From positions 62,001-126,000 of the forward strand of contig NZ_JAJUXK010000002.1 in assembly GCF_021390335.1 (NCBI RefSeq): 64,000 nucleotides of DNA, given 5' to 3'. Below the pieces are notes generated by a model, which saw nothing but the letters and a program-made list of their open reading frames with translations, was not told the origin of the DNA and searched no databases. The stretch's first letter is position 1. Every line of letters begins with the position of its first letter. The stretch comes from Dyadobacter sp. CY343 (GTDB taxonomy: Bacteria; Bacteroidota; Bacteroidia; Cytophagales; Spirosomataceae). Shown in pieces: positions 61,057-64,000 of this stretch. The position numbers were made by a program, and so were the translations under genes.

Positions 61057-64000
61057 ATGAAAAAATCTTTGCAAATGAAATCTTACAAACCTTTATTAAA
61101 AAGGAAAATCCGCGGCCAGCTGTTCCTTCCGGGCTTACTGCTGCTGTTGCTCGCGAAACTGAGTGGGGCAAATGCCGCCGGCGTGCAGGAAATGCTCAAC
61201 CAGCGGATCAGTATTTCGGTGTCCAATGAGAAAATCGAAACAGTGGTTTCCAGACTGGAACAATCTGCCAAAGTGCGCTTTTTATACAGCCGCGAAATCA
61301 TTCAGTCGAAGCGCAAAGTGAGCTTTACAGCTTCTGAGCAGCCACTTTCGAAGGTACTCGACGGGATTTTAGAGCCGCTTAATCTCAAATATGAGGTAGC
61401 AGGCGACAAGATCATATTGAAACGCCAGCCGGCTGCTCAGGAGGCGGAAGTGCAGCCTGCTTCCTCGGTCACTACCAATACGACAGCGACTGCGGATATT
61501 TCGGTTTCAGGGAAAATCACCGATGATACCGGCAGCCCGCTTCCCGGCGTGAGTATTCTCATTAAAGGAACCTCAAAAGGCGCAACGACCAATTCCGACG
61601 GTAGCTATAATGTGGAAGTGGTGAGTGGCGACGCGGTGCTGGTGATCAGTTTTGTTGGTTATGTGAGCCAGGAAATCCAGGTTGGTACCCGCAGTGTGAT
61701 AGATGTGCAGCTGCTGGTTGACGACAAGGCGCTGGAAGAAGTTGTAGTGGTAGGTTATGGTGTTCAAAAGAAAGCCAACCTAACCGGCGCAGTTTCTACT
61801 ATTGATTCAAAAGCGATTGAAAACCGCCCTTCCAGTAACCTTTCGACAGGTTTGCAGGGTGTAACGCCAGGTTTGATCATTACCCGCCAGACCGGCCAGC
61901 CAGGCCGTGAAAATATTGCTATTCAGATCCGTGGCGCTACTTCGGCCAATGGAAATGTGAACCCGCTGGTATTGCTCGACGGCGTAAGTGTACCGATCAG
62001 CACCATGCAAACCATGAACCCGAATGATGTAGAAAGTATCAGTGTTTTGAAAGATGCAGCCGCCGCAGCGATCTACGGCGCACAGGCTGCGGGTGGGGTT
62101 ATTTTAATTACTACCAAAAAAGGAAAAGCCGGAAAAGTGGTATTCGATTACACCGGCCAGCAAGGTATCGACTGGTCGACCAACGTGCCGGACAGAATGT
62201 CGCTGCTGGACGAAGCTTTGTTCTCCAATCAGGCGCGTATCAACTCAGGTTCAAGTCCTGAATATACAGACGAAGAAGTCCAGCGCATTCGTGACGGGGT
62301 ACCCTATGTGATCAATCCGGCGGATACTTCTTCCTATTTGTATTACAACCAAAGACCGATCGCCGACGAGCTTTTGCGCAAAACTACTTCCATGAGCACG
62401 CATAATATCACGGCGCGCGGCGGAACGGATAAGCTCAACTTTTTGATTTCGGGAGGTTACTACAACAAGCAGGGCGTTTTTAAAGTGGGTCCTGACAGTT
62501 ATGATCGCTATAATGCACGTATCAACCTCGGTGCCGAATTGACAAGACATTTGACGCTCGACAGCCGATTGTCTTACACGCATGAATACACCAACAGTTC
62601 GTATGCGGATGCCAATGGAGGCGGATTGATTTATCAGGTGTACAGGTTCCGTACCAGAAACCCTGCATTCACGCCGGAAGGTCGCTACAACACTTCAAAC
62701 AGTACCTACGCACAGCTTGCCGAAGGTGGTTACAATCGCTACAAACGCAATTTCTTTGACGGTGTATTCACTTTAACGGCGGCTAATTTCGTAAAAGGTT
62801 TGCAGCTGCGCGCGGTGGCTGGTACGCAGTACAGACGTGGTGATCGTCAGCGCTTTAACCGCACCGTTCCATTGTGGAGCAAGTCAAAAGTGGCGAGTTA
62901 TGTGAACCAGATCAATTCTTACAATATTGATAATGAGCTTACTAAAAACCTGAACTTGCAGCTTTTGGCCAATTACGATTTCAAGATTGGTGAAAAACAT
63001 AATATCGCACTGTTTGCAGGTTATCAATGGGAGGAGTTCCGTGAGGATTTTCTGTTCTCAGGAGCTACTAACCTGGTAAGCAACGATTTGCCTACTTTGA
63101 ATTTGGGTGATGACAAGACCAAAACCAATAGCCAGATCATCAGAACCAATGCATTCCAGTCGGTATTTGGCAGGTTCAATTACAATTATGCAAACAAATA
63201 CCTGTTTGAAGCTACGGTGAGGTTGGATGAAAGTTCGAAGCTGGCGCCGGGATTGAGAAAGAAATTTTTCCCGTCGGCTTCCGTGGGCTGGAATGTGCAC
63301 CAGGAAGACTGGTTTGCCAATACACTTCCTTTCTTCTCCGAGTTCAAGCTGCGCGGATCGTGGGGTCGCCTCGGTGGCGCTTTGGGTGACGCAATTGGAA
63401 ACTACGATTATTTGAGCCAGCTGAGCCGGGCAAATGGTCTGGTTTTAGGGGATTCAAGAACTTCTTACATTTTCCAGGGTTCAATTCCTTCTGCTAATTT
63501 GTCGTGGGAAACGATTGAAACTACGAATGGTGGTCTGGATTTAGGTTTGTTCCAGAACAGACTGCAATTCAACGGAGATTATTACGTGAAATTTAACCGT
63601 AATATGCTTACCGCTCAGCAGTTACCAGCTACGATCGGTATTGGAACACCCCGGAAAAACAATGGCGAGCTGAAATCGTGGGGTTGGGAAACGGAGCTGA
63701 GATACCGCGATAAAATCGGTAAGGATTTCACTTACTCGGTCGCTATCAATTTTTCAGACAATAATAACAAGTTGATCAGCTTCTCAGGCAGAAATATCGT
63801 AGGTACCGGTACCAACGGACTCATCGAAGGTTATGCGATGAACACGGTTTGGGGTTACAAAACTTCGGGCTACTTCACCTCGCCGGATGAAGTGAAGAAC
63901 TGGGCATTCCAGGATAACCGCGCCGGGGTTGGTGATGTTAAATACAATGACCTGGACGGTGACAAGCGAATTACAGTAGGAAAAGGAACTGTTGAAAATC
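61057..64000 (+). CDS. SusC/RagA-family TonB-linked outer membrane protein with STN domain (3' truncated by window)
   Basis: The frame is open from ATG 61057 (MKKSLQMKSYK; M7 at 61075 is an alternative) to the window end, at least 981 codons. A signal segment (LLLLLAKLSGANAAG) is followed by an STN domain (ISVSNEKIETVVSRLEQSAK, residues about 50-125). A carboxypeptidase-regulatory domain comes next (ISVSGKITDDTGSPLPGVSI, near 150), then EEVVVVGYGVQKKANLTGAV and LQGVTPGLIITRQTGQPG of the SusC plug, with barrel strands beyond. It imports an oligomer together with a SusD lipoprotein presumably encoded just outside. The STN domain fits regulation by the FecR/sigma pair. Confidence 0.95.
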   Translation, partial: MKKSLQMKSYKPLLKRKIRGQLFLPGLLLLLLAKLSGANAAGVQEMLNQRISISVSNEKIETVVSRLEQSAKVRFLYSREIIQSKRKVSFTASEQPLSKVLDGILEPLNLKYEVAGDKIILKRQPAAQEAEVQPASSVTTNTTATADISVSGKITDDTGSPLPGVSILIKGTSKGATTNSDGSYNVEVVSGDAVLVISFVGYVSQEIQVGTRSVIDVQLLVDDKALEEVVVVGYGVQKKANLTGAVSTIDSKAIENRPSSNLSTGLQGVTPGLIITRQTGQPGRENIAIQIRGATSANGNVNPLVLLDGVSVPISTMQTMNPNDVESISVLKDAAAAAIYGAQAAGGVILITTKKGKAGKVVFDYTGQQGIDWSTNVPDRMSLLDEALFSNQARINSGSSPEYTDEEVQRIRDGVPYVINPADTSSYLYYNQRPIADELLRKTTSMSTHNITARGGTDKLNFLISGGYYNKQGVFKVGPDSYDRYNARINLGAELTRHLTLDSRLSYTHEYTNSSYADANGGGLIYQVYRFRTRNPAFTPEGRYNTSNSTYAQLAEGGYNRYKRNFFDGVFTLTAANFVKGLQLRAVAGTQYRRGDRQRFNRTVPLWSKSKVASYVNQINSYNIDNELTKNLNLQLLANYDFKIGEKHNIALFAGYQWEEFREDFLFSGATNLVSNDLPTLNLGDDKTKTNSQIIRTNAFQSVFGRFNYNYANKYLFEATVRLDESSKLAPGLRKKFFPSASVGWNVHQEDWFANTLPFFSEFKLRGSWGRLGGALGDAIGNYDYLSQLSRANGLVLGDSRTSYIFQGSIPSANLSWETIETTNGGLDLGLFQNRLQFNGDYYVKFNRNMLTAQQLPATIGIGTPRKNNGELKSWGWETELRYRDKIGKDFTYSVAINFSDNNNKLISFSGRNIVGTGTNGLIEGYAMNTVWGYKTSGYFTSPDEVKNWAFQDNRAGVGDVKYNDLDGDKRITVGKGTVEN

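Overview
The window looks like chromosomal DNA of a Bacteroidota bacterium of the Cytophagales, closest in style to Dyadobacter or its relatives; the genus is my inference and was not tested. The evidence is an ECF sigma factor, FecR anti-sigma and SusC set with an STN domain, a type IX secretion sorting domain, DUF4468 and DUF6152 type proteins, many SPII lipoproteins, and promoters with the TAnnTTTG -7 element in place of a sigma70 -10 box. The left edge cuts a tyrosine-kinase gene and the right edge cuts a SusC gene. I found no rRNA, tRNA, CRISPR array, intact insertion sequence or phage module.

Region 1 (1-13.7 kb) is an exopolysaccharide locus. A plus-strand operon encodes the C-terminal part of a Wzc-like BY-kinase, a Wzx-like flippase, a Wzy-like polymerase, an acyltransferase, three glycosyltransferases, a hexapeptide acetyltransferase and an AsnB-type amidotransferase. 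It ends at two back-to-back hairpin terminators. On the other strand is a split Alg13/Alg14-like (PssE/PssD-like) glycosyltransferase. A 970-bp non-coding gap follows, then a secreted polysaccharide-lyase-like lipoprotein that could trim the same polymer.

Region 2 (13.8-26.1 kb) holds a VOC protein, an AraC-type regulator lacking its second HTH, and a beta-propeller phytase in an operon with a TonB-dependent receptor. Next comes a glycan-metabolism group: a GH130 phosphorylase, a GT4, a GT4 fused to an all-alpha domain, and a transglutaminase. A 59-residue conserved-looking protein and a DUF3891 protein close the region.

Region 3 (26.1-39.9 kb) has a three-gene ABC-2 exporter operon whose promoter carries two GCAACA/TGTTGC dyads. 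It is followed by a polyol-type catabolic operon (MFS permease, 2-hydroxyacid dehydrogenase, two FGGY kinases, histidine phosphatase, secreted glycerophosphodiesterase). A DeoR regulator is transcribed divergently from it, with two TGTGAAAC repeats in the shared promoter. The plus strand continues with a TIM-barrel isomerase-like protein and an SGNH hydrolase.

Region 4 (39.3-52 kb) is mixed housekeeping and accessory: DUF4468, DUF6152 and a small membrane protein, a broken acyltransferase tail, a TolB-like/TPR protein, Ohr/OsmC, PurL, RhuM, a T9SS-exported sialate-O-acetylesterase-like protein, and an SGNH-like lipoprotein without the catalytic Ser and His.

Region 5 (52-59 kb) is an accessory patch of short genes. 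It includes a UDG-fold protein, an AT-rich AbiJ/HEPN-like candidate defence gene, a branched RNA structure ending in a U-tract and covering a 27-codon ORF, a nucleotidyltransferase with a small partner gene, and OmpA, DinB, 2H phosphoesterase and 2OG-oxygenase genes. Region 6 (59.2-64 kb) is the sigma/FecR/SusC signalling and uptake system.
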